A stretch of DNA of 64,000 nucleotides from Kalaharituber pfeilii (Eukaryota > Ascomycota > Pezizomycetes > Pezizales > Pezizaceae): positions 434,001 through 498,000 of the forward strand of contig WHUZ01000003.1 in the NCBI GenBank assembly GCA_015179045.1, in the 5' to 3' direction. Below, piece by piece: positions 38,177 to 53,315 of this stretch. The translations under genes and the position numbers were made by a program. Below the pieces are notes generated by a model. The model did no database searches. It was not told the origin of the DNA and saw nothing but the letters and a program-made list of their open reading frames with translations. Each line of letters starts with the position of its first letter. The stretch's first letter is position 1.

Positions 38177-38237
<61 letters not shown>

Positions 38238-39038
38238 CCCTCTGGCTTTCGATGCCTGCTTCCTGTCATTCATTGGCCGTGGGTTTGGTTTTTTTTATAT
38301 ATATATTTTTTCTTGTTCTATCTATGCAGGAGTGCTTGGGGGTTTCAGATCGTTTCTATTCTAATTCATATGGGCATCTTATCTACACATTACATGGTAA
38401 TAACTTACATGCTTGATGTATCTATCCAATCCATATCTCTCTGCTAACCCGCTTGCTCTGTCATAAGCATCCTTTAATTTATGAAACAAAACTGGTGGGA
38501 ATTAAATGATCTAGTGATAACTTACGCACACAGTATTGTCCTTATTCAACTTTGAGGGCATCCTTTCACATTTCTCACTGTCGTATTTTGGAATTGATGA
38601 ACATTCTAGGAACCTAGAGTTGTTACAATTCTCATGATTAATTCATTATAGGTGATATTCTTTGCTCCTTGAAACATTGCACAATTTACTATACATTCAT
38701 TTTATTAAGGTGTATTTATTAGTTGACGTCAATCCTACCTATGGTTTCAGTATATATACCAAGCATCTATATCTACCTGCGAATGCAAAAACCCAAAGAA
38801 CACCAACACCAATACCCCAATCTAATAATTAGCGCGCCGACCCAAATGCAAAATGAATGTACGAGAATATACAATAACTGTGCAACATTATCATCACCAA
38901 ATCGCCCAGTCAACTCCAATTAGTCTCAACGAAAATAAAAAGTCATGAAAGTACCAGCCCTTATATTTGGCCTGGCTAAATCATATAACCTAGCCTGGTA
39001 ACAAGTATTCCAGCTCTTTTCACTCCCCCACCGCGCCG
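37995..39038. other. intergenic region with 59-nt T-run
   Basis: Contains an uninterrupted run of 59 T at 38179-38237, about 185 nt after the rxt2 stop, and otherwise AT-rich sequence. The rxt2 3' untranslated region probably ends within it. No gene seen. Confidence 0.6.
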
Positions 39039-39788
39039 TTAGGTTCCTCCTCGTGGGTGCCAATCATCACTCAGCCCAGCCGGAACCGGCTCCCTCGGAC
39101 CTACCACAACCACCACTTCCTTTTCCTCACTTTCCTTTCCATACTCTTGCTGGCTCACTGACGCTTTGTCATTCCAGTACTGTTTTGGGATCTGATGGGA
39201 CGGCAACTCGGCTTTTCCACTTTCAGAAGTTGGGTATGTATTCATTGTACCAGCCATATAACCTGAGGTTGTGGGATCCGTTCTCATCGCCCCAAGCACA
39301 CTCTCCAAATCCTGTTCCCTCATTTCCGTCCTCGTGGCCCTCACCATTCCAATCTCGCTCGCCATCGTCGTCCGTCCTCTCTTTGCAACTTCCTCTCTCC
39401 GCATCCTCTCTGACCGCCGCGCAAGGTAGATCACGGTGACCAAAACCCCTATGAACACGAGTGAACTGCTAATCACGACTGCAACGATGAGGGTATGTCT
39501 GGGTGTCCAGCTGTTTGAAGTAGCTTCAACGTCGGGTGTTGAGGTACCTTCAGTCGCTAGCTCAGATGCAGTTGGTGATAGAGTTAAGAAGCTGTTAGCT
39601 GGGATGAGATACGGGCTTCGTGTTGGGGTAGGAATTGGCTCTGTATCGATTACGAGACCGCCATTGTCTGGAGCTGGAGCGTCAAGTTGTCGAGGGAGAA
39701 ACATGATGGGTGAAGCAGTAGTGCTCACAATATTGAGCAGCATTATGAGCATGCCAGAAAGAAGCTTAGAGAATGAAATCGTTGACAT
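39039..39788 (-). CDS. single-pass membrane protein with signal peptide, function unknown
   Basis: A single-exon frame of 249 residues with an ATG. A hydrophobic N-terminus (residues about 8-24, SKLLSGMLIMLLNIVSTTAS) looks like a signal peptide with cleavage near residue 26. An extracellular Ser/Thr/Pro-rich part follows (26-95), then one strong membrane segment (about 99-122, LIVAVVISSSLVFIGVLVTV), a basic stop-transfer stretch (ARRSERMRREEVAKR), and a 125-residue cytoplasmic tail rich in Glu, Ser and Thr. The layout is that of many fungal type I membrane proteins of unknown role, such as wall-sensor-like proteins, but there is no Cys-rich WSC domain. Function is not assigned. Confidence 0.72.
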   Translation of the reverse strand: MSTISFSKLLSGMLIMLLNIVSTTASPIMFLPRQLDAPAPDNGGLVIDTEPIPTPTRSPYLIPANSFLTLSPTASELATEGTSTPDVEATSNSWTPRHTLIVAVVISSSLVFIGVLVTVIYLARRSERMRREEVAKRGRTTMASEIGMVRATRTEMREQDLESVLGAMRTDPTTSGYMAGTMNTYPTSESGKAELPSHQIPKQYWNDKASVSQQEYGKESEEKEVVVVVGPREPVPAGLSDDWHPRGGT

Positions 39789-42013
39789 TGTTGTCTGCCA
39801 GCTTATATATTGAAGAATTCTCTCCTATGGGATCGCCAGTGTACAAAATGAAGGATATATAGTAAATGAAAGCAATCGGCGTCTCAAGGCGCAATAAATC
39901 GTTTGATGTTTTCACGTTTCTTCGTTGACATAATCCCAATTCGGATCACTCTAGCCCACGTGATGCACTCGAACCGCAGAAGAGGGATTGCCGCCTGGAA
40001 AGGGAGAACAATGGTAATAAAACCAGCCGGTATAGATTGAGATAATTACCAGTATCCCCGAATGAAACCGGAGAAGGAAACCAGTGCACGACGAAGGGAA
40101 GGAAAATGATTGGACGAGCGAGGCAAAATGGCAAAATTTAATACAAGACAATCATCGGGGTTGATGCTGGGTATTTGTAGAGTACATATCACACAGACGG
40201 CATATTACAGGCGGCTGGGAAGAGAAGCATGCATAGAAAATTCGAATTTCCTCGTTGTAAGGTCCCGATAGAAAGTAGCCGGATTGCAAGGGACTGGCAG
40301 CCGGCACATGCACACCGAGTGGCATGACAAACCCCTCATTTTTGTTTTGTTTTCTGTTTGTTTTCTTTAGCGTGTAGCAGACTAGCAGGGATTACAGACG
40401 AAATTGTGCGGTAGCGAGCGTCCTGTCCGGGGGAAGCTATGCGCTGATGGCTAAGAATAGAAGTACCATATGCATAACCCTGGCATCTACATAAGGGAAC
40501 ATTTTTGCAGCTACTAATAAACGAAAGAAACTTTTGCCTCCTTACGCCAATTGCTATGCTGCATTGCTCGTGATTATGTGAACACTAGGAAAGTTCAAGA
40601 CGAGCATGGAGCAGTGAGCAAGTCATCTCAAGATGCCGTCCGTAAAATAAGCATATGAGTTGTATTGGTGCAGGTGATGATGCAATCCTAGGTAGGAAGC
40701 CCTTGCATCCTCCGTTCATCCTGTCCCTGGCCCTCATGAGGCTTGATGTGGACTTGGTCCAGCTTTATTGGACTTTTGGCAGCTGTCTAATCCCTGAAGC
40801 GACATAAGCTTGTGCTGGTCTTGGAACCGCTGTGCTTGTCACATGGGCAGAGACTTTTGTATGAAGTCTCTTTTAGAGTTGTGTAGAACAAATATGAGAA
40901 TTGCCGGTTGGTGAAACAGTAGTCAAAGACCTAATGGGTATATCAATCTAGTCTCGTATTGATATCAACCTACATCGAGGAGATATCATTTACGGGGCCT
41001 GATTGCTATATCTGAGCAGAGTGAACTGTAAAGTACAAGAATAAATTTCAGGTGCCAGAACTACTTCTTTTCACATGTTTGCAATTGCGTTACTCTGGCA
41101 AAGTAATTGTGCCAACAAGTATAATAAAGCACGCTGCACAGCGCCAACGGCTTTTCAGACCCCTTTGCCGTCTGGGCATTTTGACAAGTTGCCAGTCGGC
41201 CGTAGTCAACGAGCAGAATTTTTTTTCTGGCGCTGTGTGTACATATGTAGATGTGGATGAGATGAGACTGAGGACTGCACTTACCCATTACGGTTAGACT
41301 GCTGTTCCTGCAATAACGTGCAACGTGGGGGTATGCTGATAAAACGCGTGATACCGAGTAACAGTGCTATCATAGTATGAGGAAAGCATCACGTGTGTAC
41401 GGTAAATGGGGTATGCTTCGATAATGTAGGATGTTTGTCAAAAAAAGCGAAGGATATCAGCATGAACTCACAGGCGAATCGGTTCTGTTTTACGTTGCTC
41501 CGTTTACTACAACAGATCACATCAAGTATTATGGAGAGAGCTCAACGTAAAAAAAAAACTCACATCCACAAATGAGAAGACAGGCAAGTGCTTCCGGCTA
41601 CTAGGAGGAAAGCAGAGAGAGAACAAGCATATTACTCATAACTCACCCTGCCTTTTGCAGATGTGCAGTGTATGATGACTCGACTTTTTGTAATGGTACT
41701 CTACTGCAAGGTGTACGAGCTTGCGGATTCTGTTTCCCCACGCTTTGGCTGCTTCCTCGCATGATGGGGGAGCAGTGCTAGCAGCCTATCAGAGCGAGAT
41801 GGCGACTCTGCGAGTTTCTTCTGGTGCCCAGACGCTCCAGGGGCTGTTCTCTTCGCCCGCCGCAAGGCGCGTGCAATCTGGTTGGGCAAGATACTAGGAG
41901 CCAGATGGGCCTCGTCCTGAGCTATGGCCGTTCTTGGCGCAACTTGGCGCAGCAGCCAGCCAACGGGCGCTGCGGGCTGGCCCAGCTGCTAGGGACCACA
42001 GAAGTCTAGCCTC
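39789..42013. other. gene-poor stretch upstream of beta-tubulin
   Basis: No gene supported in about 2.2 kb. The right part, from about 41700, is GC-richer and probably belongs to the beta-tubulin upstream region. Short open frames lack domains. Confidence 0.5.
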
Positions 42014-42023
42014 TTTTTATAAG
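42014..42023 (+). promoter_or_regulatory. TATA-like box of beta-tubulin
   Basis: TTTTTATAAG lies about 175 nt before the beta-tubulin ATG and is followed by a long CT-rich leader (about 42024-42135), typical of strongly expressed fungal genes. Confidence 0.5.
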
Positions 42024-42196
42024 TCCCCCCCCAATTTCACAACCAACTCCCTCTCGTTCTCCTTTTCCATTACAACCCCCATCTTCTGTCCCGTTCTCAT
42101 CCAACGCCCCATCTCTCATCACAGCTTTCCTCCTGACTACCAGCTCACGGATTTCCGACATTATATCCAATTTCTAAAAGCCTTTAATACTTCAAA

Positions 42197-44052
<1,856 letters not shown>

Positions 44053-44550
44053 AGGACACTGAGACTCTGAGCTTGCGGAGGCTGGAGTTTTGGATCAGCC
44101 TCATGTTGCTGTTGCCTTCCTTTTGATCTTCTTGAATGTAGCAACAGGCGATGGTATTTGATCGTCTGTTTGCGTTTTTAGTACCATGGTACCGTCGTGC
44201 CTGAAAGTAACCAGAGAAGCTGTTTACTGCCATGCTCTAATTTTTGAATTCTCATGTCTCACCAATGTTTCTCCTCATCTATCTGAGTATAGAAGATTCC
44301 ACGCGGATATCCCTTGTAATAAAATTCATCAGGAGGAACATGGATGAACAAGCCGTGACGTGTTAAAACATGACGTGAATCCAATCCCTTGTCTACTCTG
44401 ACTGCTACCTGTGTAGCTTTTGCCTTACATAACTGATTATACACTATGCTGAAATAACCTAAGGTCAGAGTTTCCAACAACTCCATGCAAACAAAAGCAA
44501 CAGAAGATGGTGAGAAAGCATTACACCACATTGTGTGGTCTACTAAATTG
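44053..44550. other. convergent intergenic region between beta-tubulin and mdm1
   Basis: The 3' ends of two convergent genes meet here. I see no gene or distinctive repeat; the sequence should contain both 3' untranslated regions. Confidence 0.5.
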
Positions 44551-47500
44551 TCACCTCCCTTCCCTCAACTCCTCAAAAGCAGCAAACAGAATCTCGTCTA
44601 GTATCGTAAACATGATTGAGGCACTGGAGGAATACCAAGTTAGTATCCAGATCCAAGCTTTCATCGTCATGCGATCACAAATTCTGACATACTTGAGCCT
44701 CTGATTATTGAACGCTGCAAACAACCTTCTCCCCGCGGCCGCCGCATTCGCTCTCCCAACCACACTGGCAGCCATATCGGGCAACAAGGTAGCCAGAATC
44801 TCCGCAGCTTCGTTCTTGCTCTTTTGCTTCTCCTTGGGTGTTCTGGGCAATTTTGGGGCACCACTTTGCATAAGGACCTCTTTGACCATGTTGAGGTACT
44901 TGAGGACGGATTCTTCCTGGGTGAACGCTTTGACTTGTTCTCGCACTTTCCTGTTTATGCGGTAGAAACTCCGGTTAGCTATATCCACATAGCAGTGGGA
45001 AAATTCCTACTTCTCGATAGTCCCCCCTAATAATTGATGCAGCACCACAACCACTGCCCTCCCTCGCAACCAACTGCTCCCCCTATTTAGCTCAAATGTC
45101 TCTAGAAATAAGTCACATATTGGCTTCACAAACGGCATCTGCTCCGGCTTCGCATTATCAAACGCTGCCAGCTCGGCCTCAGCCTCGGCAGCGTCACTGA
45201 GCGGGCCGGTAGTCCCGTTCGCAGCCTGATGTTGCTGCAGAGCAGCCGTTATCATACCCGTACTTGTTGTAGACAATTGATCCAGCATTGGTAATGGTAG
45301 TGGCAGGTTGCCCAGGACATCTTCCATCCCGTCAGAAATGGAATTATATAGCCTTGTGATAAAATCCTGGCCCTTCTCGCCAGCCTTAGTGGGGTTGAGA
45401 TGTAATTGTGGCGCTATGCTCCTCTGGGACAAAAACGCACGGAAGTCTCTCGACCGGCAGACGTCTGGAATTAACAGTAGAGATTTCAAGTACTTCTCCA
45501 GAGCTATTCTCCTCTTTTCGAGAAAATCCTTCTGAAGGTGAAGTACTACCCGCCGTCTGGGGAAGTCTAGATCACGTACTTGCGGGAAATTGGCACGGAG
45601 CTGTTGATGGAGGTTGAAGAATTCACTATATCGTCGGGCGACAACCCATTGCGCTGCAGGCATATGCTCTCCTCCCTCCCTGTGAACTTCTATGATGTCT
45701 GCTTTGGTCAGTTTTGAGGATATAAGAGTAAAGAATTATATGCACTTACAAAGTGCGTACTCCTTCCCATTCTCCTTCCCCACAATAGACGAGTTAATCC
45801 GTATACTCGACCTTCCAAACAAGCTATTATCACTCTCCTGCACAATATACTGCTGCCTTTGCAACTCCTTTCTCCTTATTTCTCTCTGCAGGCTAGCCTT
45901 CGACTTTCTCAATATCCGCAGCTCACTCGTATTATTCGTCAACTCCGCCTTCCTCGTTAATGAATCCACTATCACTTCCTGTGCGTTAAGTTTTTCAATG
46001 TCATATGTAAGTGCTGCAATAGCCTCTACTAGGCCCAAATCTCCAGGAGCTGCCTCATGAATTTCATCCTCCGTGTCGTCCTTATTTCCGCTGTCATGGG
46101 TTTCTTCATGTTCTAATTCTGAATCCGGAATAGGATTTTCGTCCGGAAAGAGCTCGTCATCCGAGAAAACTTCGCCTCGCGCATACGGATTTACTAAGCC
46201 CAAAGAAGCAATACTCGGGGGAGTATCCTTTCCTTTATTTTTCGTCTTCGAAGAACTGAATCCAAATAATGTATCTCTAGACGCACTCACGTTTTTAGAG
46301 GTCGTTATTGATCCATTATCGAGCGCTGTAGCGGACTCATCGATTGAGCCTCGTGGACTCTCTGGTGATGCAAATCCCGGAGATTGCTGGAACTCTTTCT
46401 CCTCTAGTATGGGTTTCCCTTCCATTATATCATTCAGTGCCGCTTCCACTGCTTCCACAATACCTTGATCAGGTGTCCCATTACGGTAGATTGGGATAGA
46501 CATTTGTGGATAGATTTGGTCGAGATTTTGAATAGACGAGGACATTGGTCCGTCATCCCACCCATCATAATGGTCTGACGGCCCTTGCCCATCGAAGGAA
46601 TGCCTTGAGGACATCATCACTTCAGCAGAGTCATTTCGTGTCATCGCGCTTTCAATCCACGAAGCACTGCGAGGAAACAATGGTGCTGTTGATTGAGCAC
46701 CCGTTTTAAAGGAAGACGCCAAGTCATCCGAAGCAAGGTACTTGTAATAAATGTCAGAATTCTTGAATGATATCAAATCCCTAGACTGCATATCTTCAAG
46801 AACGCTTGTTTGCATCCTAAGGATTGCTGCTCTCGCTTTATGATATTGTCGTGGCGTTGCCTTCGATCCAGCTTTCAGAAATACCCGAACATCATTCTTA
46901 GTTCTCTCGGGGATATTTAACTCAGGCTTGGAAAAGTATGCTTCATAGACTTGAGCAAAGTCATTCCTATCTGATTCAGTCCAGTTTGTCAAAGTCGTTG
47001 GTTCTTCCTCGTCAATGTCATCCTCTAGTGGATTCCGTAATCCATCAACGACAAGCCAGAACTGCACAAGTGAAAGACGATTTTGGCGATCCATGTGCTC
47101 CTTTAAGTCCTACAGTCAGCTTGTGGATTCATTAGGATACATCATACCATACCATGAAGTAGGAAAGGCCCGTAGGATCTCGAAGGATATCCACTAGTTT
47201 TGCACTTTCGATGTGGGTACATGGCCTTCGCTGTGGTGGTTGCTGCTGCTCAGGCTAGAGCATCATAGTCAATACATCAAGTGCACAGCAAGATCTATTG
47301 ACCTCTTACCTGTCGAGACTGCCCCCACTACTAGATCCAGCAGATAGATAAGCAACTCTCTGATCAAGCAGCCGCTTCCCAGTCTCCAGTCTCTTGATGT
47401 AAATGCTATCTTGACCTAAGGACGAATATATATAACATTAGCCAATTACACAGGAAGGTTAATCTCGTTGAGTGGAAGACATTTAATGTACCTTTCAGCC

Positions 47501-48617
47501 GTGCATCTTTTTTCAGTTGACTGGATATTTCGTTTCTCATCCTTCTTGCGTCAGAGAGGTTGTTACACATTCGAATTGAACGAATAAATCTCTCAAAGGT
47601 CCTTTCATCGTCTGTGGGAGACAGTCTCACGAACGGCACAGTCCTGCCATTGCCCCTCTCTCCAATAGCTCCAATTCTCCTTGACCGTGGTGTAGCATGT
47701 TGATCCAAAGCTGCCCTAAGTTTCTTGACATTCTTGCGGTCCTGTAGCGCTGCCTTCCCCACACCTTCAATTATTTGGTTCCATGTGTCTGGGTCTGAAA
47801 GCATAGCCAAGATTGGGAATAGAACACCACAAGCAACAACTTCCCTGACTAAAATTCCGACAGCACTGCTTTTCAGCTCATTCTCAGGTAATACTAATGG
47901 AAGAAGCTTCTTAACGATGGCCCGGAGATGATCTTGTTGCACAAGTCTCATGTCAGAGAAGGCCAAACTAGCTGCAGGGTGTAGTTTCCCATCTCGATAT
48001 TTTCCTGCAATGGCGAAATCTAATTCCTCCGACTCTGTCAAGCTCTTGTTGAGATGCTTTCCCCGGACAATTCTTTCTGCGGCAGAGAAGTCCGACAGAT
48101 GGTTAGTTAATAGTGGTACTATCCTTCCAACTAGCAGCTCCACGATGTCAACTTTCAAGACTCGATCTCGAATGACGCCCAAGGCATGACGAATTGTGTT
48201 ATTGACGTGGAAGACGAATGCCGGGTCGGCACTGATGCCTCTGTACCAACTGCTGATAAAGTTCTCTAGTATCACATCCAGCAAAGAGCTAATGCTGTCG
48301 GAAATAAGAAATGACTGAGCATATAAAGGATCATTGATGCTTGCATCAAGGTTATCCAGGGCCTTTACCTCCTCTTCCCAAGACTTTGGATGCGTGAATG
48401 GGAGTGGCTTGAAGCTCTGTATTGTGCTAACCTCTTCCTCCTTGCGTGTTAGGCGAACTGTCAACAAGATCAGGGCGATGTATCCCAAGATTGCAGTAAC
48501 AGCCCCAGCGTAGAAAGTGTAGACAAAGTACCGTAGAAGTGGCAGCCATTTGACGACAACATGGAGGGAGAAGAAAGCACCAATTGAACCCGCAAAGAGG
48601 AGCTTTCGAAATATCAT
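44551..48617 (-). CDS. mdm1: Mdm1-type sorting nexin (PXA-RGS-PX-nexin C)
   Basis: Membrane-anchored sorting nexin of the Mdm1/SNX13/SNX14/SNX25 group, which in yeast tethers ER to vacuole at lipid-handling contact sites. Seven exons are inferred: 48617-47492, 47415-47310, 47225-47153, 47109-45750, 45698-45011, 44950-44693 and 44623-44551, giving 1227 residues. Domains: two membrane segments (residues about 6-55), PXA domain (about 105-283), RGS-like domain (about 410-570, FMDLKEHMDRQNRLSLVQFW), long acidic linker, PX domain (about 870-990, KEYALYIIEVHREGG, AAQWVVARRYSEFF) and nexin C-terminal domain. The ATG at 48617 is the first in frame; a stop precedes it. Two acceptors needed choice: the PX join uses CAG at 45699 rather than the later TAG, because only that keeps the frame without a stop, and the exon at 47225 uses GCGAAG. 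Confidence 0.9.
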
Positions 48618-50494
48618 GGCCTTACTGCGACCAGTAGCTACAAGCTCGCTGTCGTCCAAATGTTTTAGAGTTATGCTTCACACATGCATCCGGTCAGAGC
48701 AGGGCGCAGAAAACAGGGTAGACAAGCCACGAAAGGATGTATGACGGTAGGCAGGAATATAAAGGATTGTAGCCTCTAGTAAGTATTGGCTAGACGAGTG
48801 AACTTATCCTGGGAAGTATGACGCTGTTGCTGATCGGCGGAGCAAGGGGCTTGAGCTTCAACTACACCGCTGAAGTCGTCGAGAAGCTATTAGAGAAAGG
48901 GTACAACGTAGTTTCGTAAACCAGTCCTCTCAAGTATGAGGATTCAATATTTAAATACAACAATGTTGCAATCTATGGTAATGAAGTACTAGACCCTGTG
49001 CTTTTTCTTCAGGGGATACGTATTGAGATTGGTAGCTGCTGAAGCTGCTGGTGATAGACGTAACGAAGATGGAGAAATTGGGGGGGGGGAGGGGGTGAGT
49101 AAGCGCCGCTGCCGCTGGGGGCTGGATCCGCTCAAGCGAAGATGTGAGAGGGGAGACAGAAATGGTGCGGTTGTGAATCTTGGCGCGGGAGGGGGAGGAA
49201 GGGACGCCAAGAAAGGGTGAACTGTGAACTGTGAGCGTAAGCAACTTTGGGCGGGGCACGCGACACGTATCTGATACGGTGTGAACATTTTATGGACGAC
49301 GTGCGGGGAGGGCCTGGCGTCATGGGACTGGGGAGTACTAGTACTAGTACAACAAGACTAGATCGGGAGATAAGTGCGGGCTGGCCAGCGAATGTAACAA
49401 GTGGTCCCTTATAGGTGGGCTCCACCATGGTCCATATTTCTACCGCTGCGGGCCAGAATCTGGCATCGGAGCCCATGCAGCTTAGCCGAGGAATGCAGCG
49501 GCCATAATTTGGGAGGTGCGGTTTTTTGCCCTTTACAAGCACCTAGATTGGCTATCATACGCACTCTACAGACTGTACTCTACCCAGAAACAGGGCCTAG
49601 ACGATTCTTTGCACGGCGCGCACGAAGTCAACAGCTGAAGCCCCAGAGGCGGGCATATATTGTGCCTCAAGAGTGATACATTGTACGCAATTGTTTTAAA
49701 CTGATATTGGGGCTGAAGCAGGGCCTGGTACTGTATAGTCTCGTAACCAGGGTTAGGAGTACGGACAACGGTATGATATGCATCAGGAGAGCTCCAAGGT
49801 AAAAATGCTGCAACGTGCAGCGAGCTTCACCTTGCATTTTCCTGCATTCTGCATTTACACCAGATTGCAAGCCCGTAGACCCGTCCCATGCAACCGCTAA
49901 CTAAGTCTAGTTACGAGACTAGTCCTGTGCTTCCTTCCAGCCCTCCAGCGTACCAGCGTGCCCGCCATCCATCACCCCATCACCCACCTCGTTCAATTCT
50001 TCCCTCCGCAGTGGCTTAAAAGAAAGCAACTGTCGCCAAGGCGTAGCCAATCTCAGCCCTCCCCCCTCCCTCCCTCCCTCCCCAGCAATTATCGCCCCCC
50101 TCCCTCCCCCACACTCGCTCTCACACCCGCATCGCAACCACCCGCTCTGTCAAATTCGCCCCATAGCTTCAATAACTCTGTGGCCGCCTGTCCTAGATTC
50201 CCTTCTAGCTCACATCTACAGCCGTCGTCTTCTCTCAACCCCACCTCGTCCTCCCGCTTTCCCCCCCCGCCCCCGAGCAGCGAACCAGCCTGTTCAGCGT
50301 CTCCCCCCAAGTATTGCTCCTAGTACCTACCAGCGCTATCGCTTGCCCTGTTCAGGTTGTTCTTCTCCTACAACTAACATCTTTGACATCATATTCGCTA
50401 CCTGCTTCCAATATTTTCCTCGTACACAAAAATCATTCAAAATTCCCAAAATTCCCCAAAATTCCCGAAAACTCAAAATTCACCCATATACAAT
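48618..50494. other. divergent intergenic region between mdm1 and vid24
   Basis: Both neighbouring genes are transcribed away from it, so it holds two promoters. A G-run (49081-49095) and a long CT-rich leader before vid24 (about 50050-50300) stand out. No gene is supported; the minus-strand frames near 49000-49540 lack domains. Confidence 0.5.
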
Positions 50495-51606
50495 ATGCCG
50501 ACTCCAGACGAAATTCGTAGGCATGAGATTGGGAGGCAAGGCCTCCTCGACCCCGTCGCTAACACAGGCGGTCGGCAACGGCCGCAGCTGGCATGTCCCG
50601 ACGAAATACCTCTTACTCTTTCGCAATGGCGACAGTCGGTAGCGAATAATCATGAATCTCAAGAACATGGTCCGGCATCCCCCGTCGGAGAGTCTATCCA
50701 TTCGCCCGCAGATCCGAAGCAGTCCGAAAACCAGGATGGATCGGATTGTGTGAGGGCACAAAGTATACCAAGCCCGAGTGGTTCTGTGGACCAAAAGTTT
50801 CAGTTACGCAGCAACACTGGAACATCATTGACAAGTAGTTCTGAGCTGTCCGAGTCGCACTCACCATTGTCATTGTCGCACGAGTACTCTACAGCTCGGG
50901 TATGTATCATGCCTCGATAGCACTTACAAGTGCGCATGTTGACTGACATTTTTGTGTTTCGTGCTTAGCTTCTTCCATCAACATCTTGTTCTTTCTTGAG
51001 ACCTGGTGCTCGCTTTGTAGGCAAACAGAGTTCTGGCACTCAGCAATATGATGTGCAAGTTGATTTGAAGCATGTCGATATGAGCGAGTCGTTCTTGTGT
51101 GGTTATCTTCGCATACAAGGTCTGCGCCGTAAAGGCTACAAGTCTCTCAGTAATGGGAGCAGTACTGATTTGGCGTGCATGTAGGTCTCACGGACAATCA
51201 TCCCACTCTCACAACATATTTTGAAGCAGAGATGATTGGGCCTAAATACTCTTTCCAGACTCGTCACCGTGAATGGGGAGCAACCGAAAAAATTGATTTT
51301 CAGCATTGGGCTAAATTCCCAGCATACAGGCCTATTTCTCAGCAGGCAAAGAAACCAAACTACATCTACAAGAATTTCGCAGAACGCGAGTACATTTTTA
51401 TGCGCTGGAAGGAATACTTTTTAGTTCCAGACCATCGGGTGCGCCAGATATATGGGGCATCGTTTGAAGGCTTTTATTATGTCTGCTTTCATCAATTGAC
51501 AGGTAGTGTATCAGGAATCTACTTTCATACTAAGAGTGAAAAATTCCAAAAGCTGGAGCTTTCCTATGTCAGCGACAGGTGTTTCGGATCTTATGAGTTC
51601 AGGTGA
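50495..51606 (+). CDS. vid24/gid4: Vid24/Gid4, degron receptor of the GID ubiquitin ligase
   Basis: Substrate receptor of the GID/CTLH E3 ubiquitin ligase; in yeast it recognises N-terminal proline degrons and marks gluconeogenic enzymes for degradation when glucose returns. Three exons are inferred: 50495-50899, 50969-51119 and 51185-51606, giving 325 residues. The first 135 residues are Ser-rich and probably disordered. The Vid24 beta-barrel follows, with motifs CSFLRPGARFVGKQ, YDVQVDLKHVDMSESFLCGY, RIQGLTDNHPTLTTYFEAE, WGATEKIDFQHW, FMRWKEYFLVPDHRV, IYGASFEGFYYVCFHQLTG and SGIYFHTKSEKFQKLEL. Both joins are in frame (STAR-LLPSTSC and IQG-LTDN). The protein stops at EFR, as in relatives. Nothing looks disrupted. 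Confidence 0.94.
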
Positions 51607-53315
51607 AAACATCATGGGTAATTGGCGCATTACTGGATTTAACGGAGCGATATTTGGGTCGGCGGAGTCTGAAGGTTGTTGATATTCGTTTGTTGCATGC
51701 TTGTGGTATTTACCGGTATCTTTTTCGGGCTGTACGACTTGCTTGGTTGGCTGGTTGGTTGACTCGGTTTTTGGTAGTTATGCCGATTTATTATTTCTCA
51801 TGACTTCTCTCTATGTCCTTGTCGAACAGTTGTGGAGCGGTCCCCCCCTCGTTTCATCCTTTTGTTTCAGGTCTGATTTGCCTGCTTACCCTTTGCTGAG
51901 GTTTTCCAACTTCGTCTGATTTCCTATTTCGTTCTTATCCCCTCTCATTGTCTCTCCACTATCTGACATTTGTTCCAGTCCTCTCTACTTGTGGGTTTTA
52001 TATAGCACCCCATGGTTTGTCTCTGGGTGGAGCCGAACCGTTCATTGGGTTCTCCCTGGTGGATAGAGCAATTGTATTATATACTAACGAACCATCTCCA
52101 ACACTGTAGCATCCTTACATGCTTTGTTTTGTCATTTAGGGAATGCTTTGGATTTGTCCCACAATCTTCACATTTCTCAGTTCTCCACTTACTTTGTTTT
52201 TCCGATCATTATGTTTGCTATTTTTCAGCAATCATCTTATGTATTGTACATATTGCTTTACCTCAGGGGTAATGCACTCCATGAAGCTATCTTGCTTTTC
52301 CAATTGCTACAGTTTGGCCGTTCTGAGCATATGCTGCAAAAATGATGATAAGCCCTAACATTTAGATGGCCTGGGCTCGAACGATAAATCAGTTGATGAT
52401 GGTCCTATTACTGTACAAGGTTGCATATCCTTGGAGCGCAGGCACACTGAATTGCTCTCTATGTTCGAGACCCGCGCTTCTTGTCCGGCCTGCCCGAAGA
52501 AGCACTGAAATAACTGCGCGATTAACCGTTGAGTTGAGAAGGTAAATGGAAAATGGTATAAAGAATACAGTCTTACATATAGCAGGCTATGAAACGTTGT
52601 AGATATGTACTCTACAGTACCTAATATATTTACATTGGCGTGTGCGTGCATAGGTAATGAATGGCAGGTAGTTATGTTGCTTTGAATTGATGTCGTTGAT
52701 CTATTTCTGCTCGGCCTATGGACTCCAAATATAGAGTACTTGAACATAAGTATGTATGCGGTTTCTTTTTCTGAAGGCGCTGTGCAAATAAGTATGTATG
52801 CTGATACCGCGCTGGCACACTACTAGCTTGTCCTGGATTTGGAAGAGCGTCAACAAAAGCGAGCCGGGGCACGCGAACGGGTGAGAAGGAAGGGATGTTG
52901 AAAGCTGGGACTGGGACTGGGACTGGGGCTGGAGTGGGCTTAGGGTTCAGCAGGCATTGCATCCTGAACGGTATGTGTCGGTACTTTCCTAATTGCTTCC
53001 TTGTTGTGGGACGCCAGTGCAGGGAGCTATCTGGATATCTCTCATGCCAATGTTGGTGCGGCTGTACGTACAGCTACATGTGCAGTAACGCTGACATGCT
53101 GCCACCAATTGTTTCTCGCTAGTGCAACCTCGAGTTCCGATGGCAACTGCGTGCCAACCCAGACTATGGAACAGATCTTGATTCGCCACAGCAGGTGCGA
53201 TGATCTTTTGAGCTGAAAAGCAAGCACAAGGTATTAAGCAACCCCTGTGATTAGCAGCGGTACGGAGTTGGAACCATCGCGATGATGAGCCTTTTCTACT
53301 AGACAGAAAAATACG
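51607..53315. other. gene-poor stretch
   Basis: Contains the vid24 3' region and AT-rich sequence with T-rich frames but no gene. A short GGGACT-type repeat lies near 52904-52932. Confidence 0.45.

Noticed and set aside
44690..44990. Separate small gene for the nexin C-terminal frame
   Set aside because: It joins in frame by a normal intron to the PX exon and is the last part of mdm1.
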